Shown here: positions 42,289-52,065 of the stretch, one piece after another | Position numbering within the stretch: position 1 is the stretch's first letter | Layout of the letters: each line of letters opens with the position of its first letter | From: Pseudobutyrivibrio xylanivorans DSM 14809 | GTDB taxonomy: Bacteria; Bacillota; Clostridia; Lachnospirales; Lachnospiraceae | Length of the DNA stretch: 52,384 bases | Reading direction: 5' to 3' | NCBI RefSeq assembly: GCF_900141825.1 | Contig: NZ_FQYQ01000020.1 | Location: 1-52,384 of the forward strand | Program-made: the position numbers and the translations under genes | Notes under the pieces: model-generated | The model's input: the letters and a program-made list of their open reading frames with translations, nothing else | Told to the model about the DNA's origin: nothing | Database searches by the model: none

Positions 42289-43203
42289 ATGATTTCTAGA
42301 AAAAAGAAGTTGAATGGACCAGGGAAAATGGGATTATTGTTTTCTCTTCCAGCAGTAATCTATATGCTTATCTTTGTTGGATATCCCACAATTTCAAATA
42401 TCATTCTTAGTTTAAAGAATGTTAATGTCTTTAATTTTTCAAGACCAGAGGCACAGGAATTTATTGGTCTTTCAAATTATGTAGAGTTATTTACAGATGC
42501 TAATTCTGTAATGAGTCGTGCTATTTTGAATACTTTAATATTTACTGTAGCTTCAATCTTTTTCCAGTTTATTATTGGATTTATACTTGCATTATTATTT
42601 AGTAAGAAGTTCCCAGCATCAGCATTTTTCAGAGGTGCAACAATGATATCCTGGTTGCTTCCAGTTACTGTAGCAGGTCTTTTATTTAAGTTTATTTTTG
42701 CAAGCTCAGGTGGTATAGCAAACCAGCTATTAATGCAATTGCATATTATTAAAACACCTGTTGATTGGCTATTGAATGGCCCAACTGCTATGGTGGCTAT
42801 TGTAGTTGCGAATATTTGGATTGGAATTCCTTTTAATATGATGTTACTGCTTACAGGTCTAACAACTGTACCAGCAGATATTTATGAAAGTGCAAAAATC
42901 GATGGGGCCAATAAGCTTCAGACTTTGTTTAAGATAACAATTCCAGTGATTAAACCAGCAATCATGTCTGTTTTAACACTTGGCTTCGTATATACCTTTA
43001 AAGTATTTGACTTAGTTTGGGTTATGACTAAGGGTGGACCAATCAATGCAACAGAATTGGCTTCAACATACGCTTACAAGCTGTCATTTGAACAGTTTGA
43101 ATTTAGTAAAGGCGCAGCTTCTGCAAACATTCTATTTTTAATTCTATTTGTAGTAGGAATGTTCTACATCAAGCTAATAAATGCAGAAGAGGAGGTAATG
43201 TAG
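42289..43203 (+). CDS. Sugar ABC transporter permease, MalF/UgpA type
   Basis: 304 residues, six membrane helices. The cytoplasmic EAA loop that contacts the ATPase is visible as YESAKIDGANKLQTLFKITIP-type sequence (about residues 198-218). A typical CUT1 inner membrane subunit. GGAGGGATG-type ribosome binding site. The next permease begins two bases after its stop. Confidence 0.92.
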   Translation: MISRKKKLNGPGKMGLLFSLPAVIYMLIFVGYPTISNIILSLKNVNVFNFSRPEAQEFIGLSNYVELFTDANSVMSRAILNTLIFTVASIFFQFIIGFILALLFSKKFPASAFFRGATMISWLLPVTVAGLLFKFIFASSGGIANQLLMQLHIIKTPVDWLLNGPTAMVAIVVANIWIGIPFNMMLLLTGLTTVPADIYESAKIDGANKLQTLFKITIPVIKPAIMSVLTLGFVYTFKVFDLVWVMTKGGPINATELASTYAYKLSFEQFEFSKGAASANILFLILFVVGMFYIKLINAEEEVM

Positions 43204-43204
43204 G

Positions 43205-44038
43205 ATGAAAAGAGAAAGAAAAGAAAACACCATAAGCTTTATCATTGGAGTGGTGATATTCGTTATCCTTATGTTTCCTCTATATTGGATGATTGTTACA
43301 GCCTTAAAAACACAGGTGGAAATCTTCCAGGTTCCTACTCCACTGTGGCCTAAAAACCTTACACTAGAAGCTTTCCAAAGCCAGTTTTCTGAATCATCAG
43401 CAACAATGAAGGGCTTTAAGAATAGCTTTCTTATAGCGTTTTCTTCAATGGTAATATCAACAGTATTGTCTATTCCAGCAGCATACGGTCTTGCAAGATT
43501 TAGATTTAATGCCAAAAAGCTGCTGATACTGTTTTTTTTAATGATGCAAATGTTGCCATCTACACTTATTTTGACACCACTTTACATTATGTTTTCAAAA
43601 GTGGGATTACTAAATAATTACTTAGCGCCAATCCTTGCAGATGCGACTTTGGGAATTCCCTTCTCAATCATCATTCTTCGTACTTATTTCCTTTCTATAC
43701 CAAAGGAGCTAGACGAGGCAGCGGCAATAGATGGCTGCAATCCGGTAACATCATTTTTTAAAATAATGTTGCCGATTGCAAAGCCAGGTGTGATTGTAGC
43801 AGCGGTGTTCTCATTTGTTTATGCATGGGGCGATTTGATTTATGGAATCACATTTATGACAGATCCAAATATGAGACCAATCACATCAAATATTTATAAT
43901 TATGTTCAGCAATATCAGACACTTTGGAATGCGACTATGGCATTTGGACTTGTAGCAATCTTCCCAATTGTGTTGATATTCATATTTATGCAGAAATACA
44001 TTGTTAGTGGACTTACAAACGGAGCAGTAAAGGCATAG
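43205..44038 (+). CDS. Sugar ABC transporter permease, MalG/UgpE type
   Basis: 277 residues, six membrane helices, with the EAA loop LDEAAAIDGCNPVTSFFKI (about 172-190). It completes the CUT1 transporter. No ATP-binding gene follows; CUT1 systems of Firmicutes commonly share one MsmK-type ATPase encoded elsewhere. The GH127 gene starts 9 bp downstream. Confidence 0.92.
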   Translation: MKRERKENTISFIIGVVIFVILMFPLYWMIVTALKTQVEIFQVPTPLWPKNLTLEAFQSQFSESSATMKGFKNSFLIAFSSMVISTVLSIPAAYGLARFRFNAKKLLILFFLMMQMLPSTLILTPLYIMFSKVGLLNNYLAPILADATLGIPFSIIILRTYFLSIPKELDEAAAIDGCNPVTSFFKIMLPIAKPGVIVAAVFSFVYAWGDLIYGITFMTDPNMRPITSNIYNYVQQYQTLWNATMAFGLVAIFPIVLIFIFMQKYIVSGLTNGAVKA

Positions 44039-44047
44039 GGGGAATAA

Positions 44048-46000
44048 ATGAAATATAATGCAAATTCATCAATTCCAATCAGCGACATAAAAATCACTGA
44101 TGAGTTTTGGAATAAGTACAGAGATTTAGTAGGAAAAGTAATCATTCCATATCAGTGGGATGTTTTAAATGACAGGTTAGAGGATGTTGAAACCAGTCAT
44201 TGCATTGAAAATTTTAAGATAGCGGCAGGTTTATCAAATGGGAAATTTGAGGGAGCAGTTTTCCAAGATACGGACCTTGCAAAATGGTTAGAGGCTGTTG
44301 GATTTTATCTGGCAGCCTATGGCTGTGATGAAAAGCTGGAAGCTATGGCAGACGAAGCTATAGATTTAATCGAAAAGGCGCAGCAGCCTGATGGATATTT
44401 AGATACATTCTTTATCATCAATGCGCCAGATAAAAAATGGAAGAATCTATGTGAAGGCCATGAATTATATACTGCAGGACATTTTATGGAAGCCGCAGTT
44501 GCTTATTATGAAGCTACAGGCAAAAGAAAAATTATAGACGTAGTATGCCGCTTGGCGGACTTGCTATGTGATGTTTTTGGTAAGGAAGAAGGTAAATGCC
44601 ACGGATACCCTGGACACCCAGAAGTAGAAGTAGGCCTTGTAAAACTTTACAGAGTGACGGGGGAGAAAAAATATCTGGATTTGGCAAAGCACTTTATTGA
44701 TATAAGAGGTGTAGGAGATAACTATTTTCTTGAAGAAGAAAAGCAGGAAGATTTTGAGAGAATCTTTCCAGAATTTATAAATTATGATCCTAGCTACAGT
44801 CAGTCCCATCTTCCAGTAAGACAGCAAAAAACTGCAGAGGGACATGCTGTTAGAGCAGCTTATTTGTATAGTGCTATGGCAGATGTAGCTGTAGAAACAG
44901 ATGATAAGGAACTGTTAGATGCCTGTAAGGTGCTTTGGGATGATATGGTTCACAGAAGAATGTATGTAACAGGCAGCATAGGCTCATCAGGTTGGTTGGA
45001 AAGATTTACAACCGATTATGATCTGCCAAATGATTGTAATTATTCTGAGAGCTGCGCATCCATCGGACTGGCTATGTTTGGAAAAAGAATGGGTGAAATC
45101 ACAGGGGAAGCTACATATTTTGATGAGGTAGAAAGAGCATTATATAACACAGTATTGTCGGGAATTGCTATGGATGGAAAAGGCTTTTTCTATGTAAATC
45201 CTTTGGAAGTTTGGCCAGCTGCATGTATGGACCACACTTCAAGACTTCATGTAAAAAGCGAGAGACAGAAATGGTTTGGCGTGGCCTGCTGCCCACCTAA
45301 TATAGCTAGAACACTTGCATCTTTGGGACAGTATATAGCATATAAATCAAAGAATAAGCTTTATTTGAATATGTATGTTTCATCTAAGATAAAGGCAGAG
45401 GTTTCAGGCAAGGAAGTCAGACTTGATATTAAAAGCGAAATACCTTGGAATGGCAAAGTATCAGTTCATGTAGAATCAGATGAACAAATGGAAGGAACGC
45501 TTGCACTAAGGATTCCATATTATGCAAAGAATCCAAAAATCAGCGTTAGCGGAGCAGGGCTTGATATGAAACAGGATAAAGGCTACATCAACATAACCTT
45601 GTCTAGTACAAGTATGGATGTAAGCTTTGAGTTTGACATGCCTGCAAGATTTGTACATTCAAATCCAAAGGTTAGAGCAGATGTAGGCAAGCTTGCAATC
45701 ATGAAAGGACCATTAGTGTATGCCTTAGAACAGGTAGATAATGGGGATAATCTAGCCAACATTTTTGTGTCCGGTAAAACAAAGCTGCAGGAAGAATTTG
45801 ACAATAACATCTTAGGGGGAACAACTAGAATAACATTCAACGCTCAAAGGATAAAAGAAGAAGGATGGGATTCTGGTAAATTATATGGTGAAGTGGAAAG
45901 TGATTTTGAGGAGGTGAAATTAACAGCCATCCCTTATTGCTATTGGGGAAACAGACAGAAGAATGAAGAGATGTTAGTTTGGATGAAGGAGAAGTTTTAA
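44048..46000 (+). CDS. GH127 beta-L-arabinofuranosidase, cytoplasmic
   Basis: 650 residues, no signal peptide. It aligns by motif with HypBA1 of Bifidobacterium longum (658 aa): Glu334 and Cys336 in YSESCASIG and the Cys414-Cys415 pair in GVACCPPN match the HypBA1 zinc ligands Glu338, Cys340, Cys417 and Cys418, and Glu318 in GWLERF matches the acid/base Glu322. The cysteine of CCPPN (Cys414) is the expected nucleophile. The (alpha/alpha)6 barrel covers about 1-430, the beta domains the rest. It releases L-arabinose from beta-1,2-linked arabinofuranosides. The lack of a signal means it works on imported substrate, consistent with its place after the permeases. Confidence 0.92.
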   Translation: MKYNANSSIPISDIKITDEFWNKYRDLVGKVIIPYQWDVLNDRLEDVETSHCIENFKIAAGLSNGKFEGAVFQDTDLAKWLEAVGFYLAAYGCDEKLEAMADEAIDLIEKAQQPDGYLDTFFIINAPDKKWKNLCEGHELYTAGHFMEAAVAYYEATGKRKIIDVVCRLADLLCDVFGKEEGKCHGYPGHPEVEVGLVKLYRVTGEKKYLDLAKHFIDIRGVGDNYFLEEEKQEDFERIFPEFINYDPSYSQSHLPVRQQKTAEGHAVRAAYLYSAMADVAVETDDKELLDACKVLWDDMVHRRMYVTGSIGSSGWLERFTTDYDLPNDCNYSESCASIGLAMFGKRMGEITGEATYFDEVERALYNTVLSGIAMDGKGFFYVNPLEVWPAACMDHTSRLHVKSERQKWFGVACCPPNIARTLASLGQYIAYKSKNKLYLNMYVSSKIKAEVSGKEVRLDIKSEIPWNGKVSVHVESDEQMEGTLALRIPYYAKNPKISVSGAGLDMKQDKGYINITLSSTSMDVSFEFDMPARFVHSNPKVRADVGKLAIMKGPLVYALEQVDNGDNLANIFVSGKTKLQEEFDNNILGGTTRITFNAQRIKEEGWDSGKLYGEVESDFEEVKLTAIPYCYWGNRQKNEEMLVWMKEKF

Positions 46001-46030
46001 TGTAGTAGAAAGGAGAATTAAGGGGGACAA

Positions 46031-49000
46031 ATGTCAAACACGAGAATGAAGAAAAAGGTTCTGTCACTTGCACTGGCTACGATTACAGCATTTACAACTT
46101 TGCCAGGGAGTATGGGGACAATCGATGTGCTGGCTAAGGAAGATAAGGCAACAAGTCAAACAAAGGCGACAGAGGAAGCAGATGGAAGCTACACATTATC
46201 CAATGATTATTTCTCTGTAAACATAGGTAAATACGGCCAGATTAGGAAGCTGTATATTGTGGGAGATAAATATCCTACAAACTATGTGATGAACGAAGAA
46301 AATGCTCCTGCTCAGGGGGCTAGCAGCACCCACCAATGGATGGGTGAGCTGATACTTGCAACTAAATTTGGTGATGGTGAATATAAAGAAGGATACACAA
46401 GCCAGTCCGACTCTGATAGAACCATCACTCTTAAGGATAACAAGGTAATAGTTACATACAGCGGAAAGGCAACTGAAGCTAAAGGAATAAACGGTTATCA
46501 GGTAAAGGAAACCTATACTCTTGTTAATGACAGGATAAAGTGGGATATCGAAATAGAAAACAAGAGCGATGAAGTTCTTACAGTAGGAGATTTAGGACTT
46601 CCAATTACATTTAACGAATACTGGTCTGGTGGAGATGAAATCTACGAAACAAGAGTAGTAGACCACAGCTTTGTGGGAAAGAATTCTTCATACATATATG
46701 CTACACGCCCTAGTGGACAGGGACAGTATGTATTACTTACTCCAGATGACGCAACGGATGCCAGTTTTGAATATCAGGATCACTGGAGAGTAGAGGAAAG
46801 AGCAGCTAACGAAAAATCATGGTGTCAGGATCAGGATGGATGGGCCAGCGGCCTGAATGTTTTCTATGTTCATTCAGATGTTATAAAGAAAACTAATCGT
46901 GGTTACCTTGATAACACAACATTAAAGTTAAAGAAAGGCGAGTCAAAGAAGTATTCTTTTGATTTTAGTCCAGTTGATAATGAAGAGGATATGAAGTCTA
47001 CCCTTTATGAAGAGGGAATTATAGATGCAGTGGCTGTTCCAGGTATGACCTTTGCCAAGAATATGCCAGCCAAAATGTATCTTCATACAAAATATGCTGC
47101 TAAGGATTTGAAGGTAAATATCAAATGTCCTCATGAGTTGAATCTATTTGATGATAATAAGAATAGTGTCAGCAACAATCTTCCATGTGAAAAAAGCGAA
47201 GCTGGCACTTATGCAAAGTACGAATCTACAAAGCTAATCGATGGAGAACAGTATCATATATACGATATTGCCTTTGATGATTTAGGTCAGAATGATGTAG
47301 TGGTTTCCTATGACAATGGAACAAAGGAAACTGAGCTACAATTCTATATCATGGATGATGTGAGCAAAGCATTGAATACTCATTCTCAGTTCATGGTAGA
47401 TAAGACCCAGTGGGATGCTGAAGGCGAGCTATATGATAAGGTTTTTGACGATTGGATGATGGACACCAAATCAAAGCGAGGTTCATTTAGTGGCTATTGG
47501 GGCTGGGGCGATGATTGGGGATTGACCCACGGTGAATATATCGCTGAAAAGAATGTTTACATCCCAGTAGAAAGGGAAATAACTGCAATTGATGAGTATT
47601 TGGATACTGCAATATGGCATGGACTTATGCAGGAGCATCAAGAGGATTATCTTATCCATGACTTCCAGATGAAGGAGCCAAATGATACACCTACATACAG
47701 AGGCTATGCATATCCTCACATATACAATACATACTATTCAATGTATAAGATTGCTAGTAAATATCCTAATATTGTAGATTACATCGAGGATAAGGATACT
47801 TATCTATTGAGAGCCTATAACATAATGAAGGCTCTGTATTCAGACGGTGTATATTACAACTGGTCTACAGGTGTAATGGGAGAGCTAACTACTCCTGACA
47901 TTATCGCCTCTTTAAAGGCAGAAGGATATACTGATGAGGCTGTTGAGATTGAAGATATTATGGCAAAAAAATATAAGAATTTCTCCAGCACAAAATATCC
48001 ATACGGCTCAGAGTATTCATACGATAATACAGGTGAGGAAGCTGTTTATACGCTGGCAAAGCTTAATCTTAAAACAGATGAGGCAAATGCCCTTAGCATG
48101 ATGCAGAAAATTGATTTGAAGACTAGAGCATGTAGAGGTCTTCAGCCTGTATGGTATCACTACGCTAATCCTACCACTATCTGTGGCGAAAGCTGGTGGA
48201 ACTTCCAGTATACAGCAGCACTTGCAGGATATTGCATGGATGATTATTTGCGACTTGAAAATAATGGATTAAATTCTGTAGATTCTGCCGAGGCAGAAAG
48301 AGTTAATTATGCTGCAAAGCTTGCAAATCTTACATGCATCAATTCAGGTCAGATAGATGCTGACCCAGAAAATATAGGTACCGTTGCCTGGACTTATCAA
48401 AGTGAAATGGGAAATCTAGGCGGACAGGGAACTGGAGGTGGAAAGATACACAACGGCTGGAGACAGATGGCTGGTGAAGCAGATTTGGGACTTTTTGGAG
48501 CGCTTCAAATTCTTTCCGCAGATGTAGCAACAGACCCAGTATTTGGTTTATTTGGTTATGGCTGTAATGTGGCTGATAATGGAGATAGCTATTCTATAAA
48601 GCCGCTTGACGGATTGAACACCAGATTAAACCTGATAGATGATGGTTGTTATGTAGAGCTTGATAGAGACAGATACGTAAATGCGATAATTACTAAGGAT
48701 TGCAGTGATGTAAAGCTTACTGTAACAAATTTAGAAAAGACAGAGCATAATACAGATATTAACTTAACAGGATTTGCAGATGGTTGCTATACCATTCTTG
48801 TTGATGGTAAAGAGCGCGGAACATTTAAGGCAGCAAAGAATCAGACTGTGAAAGTGTCAGTTCCTCTTGGAAAGAAAGATACATCAGAGGTTGAATTTAA
48901 GATTGGAGCAGCTGCAAAGAACACAGCTCCAATTGTAGATGCAGGTAATGATATTGAAACATATCTTCCAGAAGTAGATGGAATAGATGAGGCTACTATA

Positions 49001-52000
49001 GTCATTGACTTCAATCTTTCTGCAAATCAGGAGAATGGAACAAGACTTATCGAATTTGGTGATTTAGATGAAAACTACTTGTATGTGAGCTTTAAAGGAA
49101 ATAATCAGTTAAGCATCGCTGCTACTGATATGAAGTCAAAGAAGCTGAAAACAGTGGATACCGTATATGCGATAGCACCAGAATATGATAAGAAATTAGT
49201 ATTAACAAATGATAATGGAAATATTGCTGCTTACCTTGATGGAGATAAGATTGCTACATTAGATTCAGGCTTTGTATTTTCAGATTTAGGAGATGCTCAA
49301 AGAAACTATCTGGGACGCTCTCACGAGGAATCTATTAGCTTCTTAAATGGAAAAATCAAAGGCTTTAGTATGTATTCAAAAGCATTTGATGAAGAAGAGG
49401 TTTCAAAGCTTTTTGGAGAATTGAAGGATAGAGAAATTGTATCTATAAAGGATGCAGCAGTTGTAACTAAGATAAACGAAGCACCTAAACTTCCGAAAGA
49501 AGTTAGCGCCCTGTATTCAGATGGCGTATATAGAAATGTGGAAGTGAAATGGGATGAAGTATCTGCAGAATCTTATGGTGCTAAGGGCGTGTTTACTGTA
49601 GAAGGTTCAGTAGATAAATCTGCAGTTAAGGCCAAAGCTAATGTTGTTGTAGTTGATGGAAAAGAGGTAAATCTTGCAGCGTATGCAACACCTAGTGCTA
49701 TCGTAAACACTCCACAGGATTTAGGTGGTGTAGCTGGTTTAAATGATGGTTATGACCCATTGGCATCAAACGATACTTCACATGGTGTATGGCACAACTG
49801 GTTAGGAGGCGCTCAGGGCGCACCAGCATGGGTAACATACACATGGGATGATGAGGTTATCATCACAGGTCAGGACGCATATTACTTCAAGGATAATGGT
49901 GGTAATTTCTCACCAGCAGCTGTAAAGCTGGAGTATCTTGAGGGTGATGAGTGGAAGGAATGCGATATAGTAGAAGGTCTTGGAACAGAACTTGATAAAT
50001 ACAACACTACAACAATCAAACCTATTCAAACAACAGCGCTTAGAATGACTCTTAATCCTAAGACATTAGGCTGTGGTGTAATTGAGTGGAAAGTATACGG
50101 ATTTAAGGAAGGCGCTGTTGATAAGTCTGGATTAAATAGTGCTATTTCAAGAGCTGAAAAGATTGATCCATTCTTTGTTAAATCAGGATATGCTGATATG
50201 AAGTCTGTTTTGGCAGAGGCAAAGGAATTGGTTACAAAGATAGGTGTGTCTCAAAAAGAATTAGATGAGATGACCGACAGACTTAATAGTGCAGTTAATT
50301 CCCTGGATATGGATACTAATCTGGCTTTAGATGCTTCAGTTTCAACAAGCTATGTTTCTAGCTGGGAAACATTAGGTGCAGTCAATGATGGCGTGTCATC
50401 CTCAGCATCCATGGAAAAGCCAGCAACTGGTGCCTATGGTTCGTGGGGTAACACATCAGAATACGAGACCATTACATACACTTGGGATAAAAAGATAAGC
50501 ATTAGCAAATCAGCTATTTACTTCTGGAAGGATAATGATTCTGAGGAAGTAGTGGGAATTCAATTCCCTAAGAATTACACCATTAGTTACAAGGACGGTG
50601 ATGATTGGAAAGAGGTAAATGATGCATCGGGCTTTGGTCTGGAAGAGGATAAGTATAATGTAACATCCTTCAAGCCAGTTATGACTGATGGATTGAGAAT
50701 TCAGTTAAACAAAAAGGAAGCAAATAATTCAGGTGTAGGTGTAATTGAATGGGCAGTTCTAGGTGGTGAGCCAGTGGAAGAAGAGCTTGAAGAACTAGAA
50801 AAGGAAGATGTGGAAGAATTGCTAGAAAAGGATGTGGAGTCAGAAGAAAAGAAAGAAGAGAAGGACTCTGATATCGAAGACGCTAGTAAAGTACCTGCTG
50901 AAGAAGCTACTGAAAAAGATGCTGAAACAACAGAGGAAAACACAGATGAAGTGAAATCTGATACAGCAGAGGATTCTAAGCTGAAAGTTACAACAGATGA
51001 AGTAGTGCCAGAGGAAAAGATGACAGAATTAGAAGTAGCTACAGGAACAAACTTACTTTTAGGAGCTGTTGCAACTACAAGACTAAGAGCATCTGCTATT
51101 GATGATGGATATCCTAATTCTTCATTAGAATACAAGTGGACAGTAAAGAGCAAGCCAAACAATGCAGCAGTAGCTATAGACAAGGATAGTCAGGCAATCA
51201 CTGATGTAAGCTTTAATCAAGCTGGTAACTATGTACTTACACTTACAGTCTCAGATGGAGAGCTTTCAGCATCTGATGATATTAAGATTAAAGTATCAAA
51301 CGCTGATAAGTTTCCTGAAAAGCTATGTGAGTACGATTTTGCAGAAAAGTCATTAGACAAGAAAGCTAGATTAGTAAAGGATATCAATGATACTGGATAT
51401 GATTCAAGCTATAGCTACAATCCAAATCCTGTATTTGCAGCAGTGGATGGAGTAAGCTTTATTGACATGGCAGGAGGCTTCTGCGGATATGTTAAACTTA
51501 CAGATGAATTAACAAAGGGCAAGATAAAAGAAGACAAAACAAAGGAGCCTATCATTAATCCAGTTAATCCTTTCAAGCCATCGCAAGGTGGAAGCACAGG
51601 TACCACACCAGTTAATCATGAGGTAAACAAAGCTGTAAGCCCAGCAAAGGACATCACAGTAGTTGATACTCCTAAGGTGCCTGCTGCTGGAAACAATAAA
51701 GTTGCTAAAACAACTGATAAGGTAAAGGCAGCTAATAGCTCTAAGCAAAAGCCCGAAGCTGAAAGCAGTGTAGATGAGAAATTAGAAAATAGTAAAGATT
51801 CTACATTGGAAGATTCGGCTGAGAGCACATTAGAAGAGAATAATGAGCAATCAGAAGAAATCATATCTGATGAAGAAACACCTACTACAGGCGAGAAAAA
51901 AGATAGAAATGCAATTCTGATATTAATACTCGTTGCACTGGCACTAATTCTTGTAAGTGGCGGATATGTAGTATTCGCAAAGATATTAAAAAAGGGCAAT

Positions 52001-52006
52001 AAGTAA
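46031..52006 (+). CDS. Giant wall-anchored multidomain protein, candidate arabinan-acting glycosidase
   Basis: 1991 residues. Order: signal peptide to about 35; N-terminal beta-sandwich (about 50-330); helical barrel-like core (about 450-800, with WGWGDDWGLTHGEY near 490 and ICGESWWNFQ near 718); beta domain (about 830-960); start of a PKD domain (964-982); second half of a LamG jelly roll (983-1130); Ig-like (1134-1210); discoidin-like (1211-1362); FIVAR-like helices (1364-1424); second discoidin-like (1430-1578); acidic linker (1579-1666); rest of the PKD (1670-1757); first half of the LamG (1760-1827); linker; TPTTGE sorting signal (1950), membrane helix and KK tail. It resembles DUF5695-type proteins and, by synteny with GH127 and the transporter, HypBA2 (GH121 arabinobiosidase). 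The catalytic assignment is uncertain; surface location is clear. Confidence 0.7.
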   Translation: MSNTRMKKKVLSLALATITAFTTLPGSMGTIDVLAKEDKATSQTKATEEADGSYTLSNDYFSVNIGKYGQIRKLYIVGDKYPTNYVMNEENAPAQGASSTHQWMGELILATKFGDGEYKEGYTSQSDSDRTITLKDNKVIVTYSGKATEAKGINGYQVKETYTLVNDRIKWDIEIENKSDEVLTVGDLGLPITFNEYWSGGDEIYETRVVDHSFVGKNSSYIYATRPSGQGQYVLLTPDDATDASFEYQDHWRVEERAANEKSWCQDQDGWASGLNVFYVHSDVIKKTNRGYLDNTTLKLKKGESKKYSFDFSPVDNEEDMKSTLYEEGIIDAVAVPGMTFAKNMPAKMYLHTKYAAKDLKVNIKCPHELNLFDDNKNSVSNNLPCEKSEAGTYAKYESTKLIDGEQYHIYDIAFDDLGQNDVVVSYDNGTKETELQFYIMDDVSKALNTHSQFMVDKTQWDAEGELYDKVFDDWMMDTKSKRGSFSGYWGWGDDWGLTHGEYIAEKNVYIPVEREITAIDEYLDTAIWHGLMQEHQEDYLIHDFQMKEPNDTPTYRGYAYPHIYNTYYSMYKIASKYPNIVDYIEDKDTYLLRAYNIMKALYSDGVYYNWSTGVMGELTTPDIIASLKAEGYTDEAVEIEDIMAKKYKNFSSTKYPYGSEYSYDNTGEEAVYTLAKLNLKTDEANALSMMQKIDLKTRACRGLQPVWYHYANPTTICGESWWNFQYTAALAGYCMDDYLRLENNGLNSVDSAEAERVNYAAKLANLTCINSGQIDADPENIGTVAWTYQSEMGNLGGQGTGGGKIHNGWRQMAGEADLGLFGALQILSADVATDPVFGLFGYGCNVADNGDSYSIKPLDGLNTRLNLIDDGCYVELDRDRYVNAIITKDCSDVKLTVTNLEKTEHNTDINLTGFADGCYTILVDGKERGTFKAAKNQTVKVSVPLGKKDTSEVEFKIGAAAKNTAPIVDAGNDIETYLPEVDGIDEATIVIDFNLSANQENGTRLIEFGDLDENYLYVSFKGNNQLSIAATDMKSKKLKTVDTVYAIAPEYDKKLVLTNDNGNIAAYLDGDKIATLDSGFVFSDLGDAQRNYLGRSHEESISFLNGKIKGFSMYSKAFDEEEVSKLFGELKDREIVSIKDAAVVTKINEAPKLPKEVSALYSDGVYRNVEVKWDEVSAESYGAKGVFTVEGSVDKSAVKAKANVVVVDGKEVNLAAYATPSAIVNTPQDLGGVAGLNDGYDPLASNDTSHGVWHNWLGGAQGAPAWVTYTWDDEVIITGQDAYYFKDNGGNFSPAAVKLEYLEGDEWKECDIVEGLGTELDKYNTTTIKPIQTTALRMTLNPKTLGCGVIEWKVYGFKEGAVDKSGLNSAISRAEKIDPFFVKSGYADMKSVLAEAKELVTKIGVSQKELDEMTDRLNSAVNSLDMDTNLALDASVSTSYVSSWETLGAVNDGVSSSASMEKPATGAYGSWGNTSEYETITYTWDKKISISKSAIYFWKDNDSEEVVGIQFPKNYTISYKDGDDWKEVNDASGFGLEEDKYNVTSFKPVMTDGLRIQLNKKEANNSGVGVIEWAVLGGEPVEEELEELEKEDVEELLEKDVESEEKKEEKDSDIEDASKVPAEEATEKDAETTEENTDEVKSDTAEDSKLKVTTDEVVPEEKMTELEVATGTNLLLGAVATTRLRASAIDDGYPNSSLEYKWTVKSKPNNAAVAIDKDSQAITDVSFNQAGNYVLTLTVSDGELSASDDIKIKVSNADKFPEKLCEYDFAEKSLDKKARLVKDINDTGYDSSYSYNPNPVFAAVDGVSFIDMAGGFCGYVKLTDELTKGKIKEDKTKEPIINPVNPFKPSQGGSTGTTPVNHEVNKAVSPAKDITVVDTPKVPAAGNNKVAKTTDKVKAANSSKQKPEAESSVDEKLENSKDSTLEDSAESTLEENNEQSEEIISDEETPTTGEKKDRNAILILILVALALILVSGGYVVFAKILKKGNK
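48970..48977 (+). repeat. 8-bp direct repeat AGAAGTAG, left copy
   Basis: It marks the point where the PKD domain of the giant protein breaks off (after Val982) and the second half of a LamG domain begins. It has the same reading phase as the right copy. Confidence 0.5.
51031..51038 (+). repeat. 8-bp direct repeat AGAAGTAG, right copy
   Basis: It lies at the end of the acidic linker, where the remaining part of the PKD domain begins (Ala1670). The two copies are 2061 bp (687 codons) apart and in the same codon phase. Confidence 0.5.
51038..51511 (+). other. Displaced domain segment: rest of the PKD plus first half of the LamG
   Basis: Residues 1670-1827 hold what is missing between residues 982 and 983. 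The DDG (1691-1693), YKWT (1701) and DGELSASDD (about 1742) motifs complete the PKD begun at 964-982. CEYDFAE (about 1765) to GYVKLTDEL (1819-1827) is the usual opening of a LamG jelly roll, whose continuation starts at 983. Confidence 0.6.
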
Positions 52007-52065
52007 TATAGAAAGACCTATTTGGGATTGATATGTACCCAGAATCCTGGACACATATTTATGAA

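Noticed and set aside
49663-50760. The two discoidin-like domains as a recent tandem duplication
   Set aside because: They share the fold pattern (WxxW, YxFKD/YFWKD, GVIEW), but DNA identity is clearly low, so it is an old duplication or separate acquisition.
50701-51183. 160-residue Ser/Thr-rich frame on the - strand
   Set aside because: It is the antisense shadow of the acidic linker (GAA/GAT codons read as TTC/ATC/TCT) and has no ribosome binding site.
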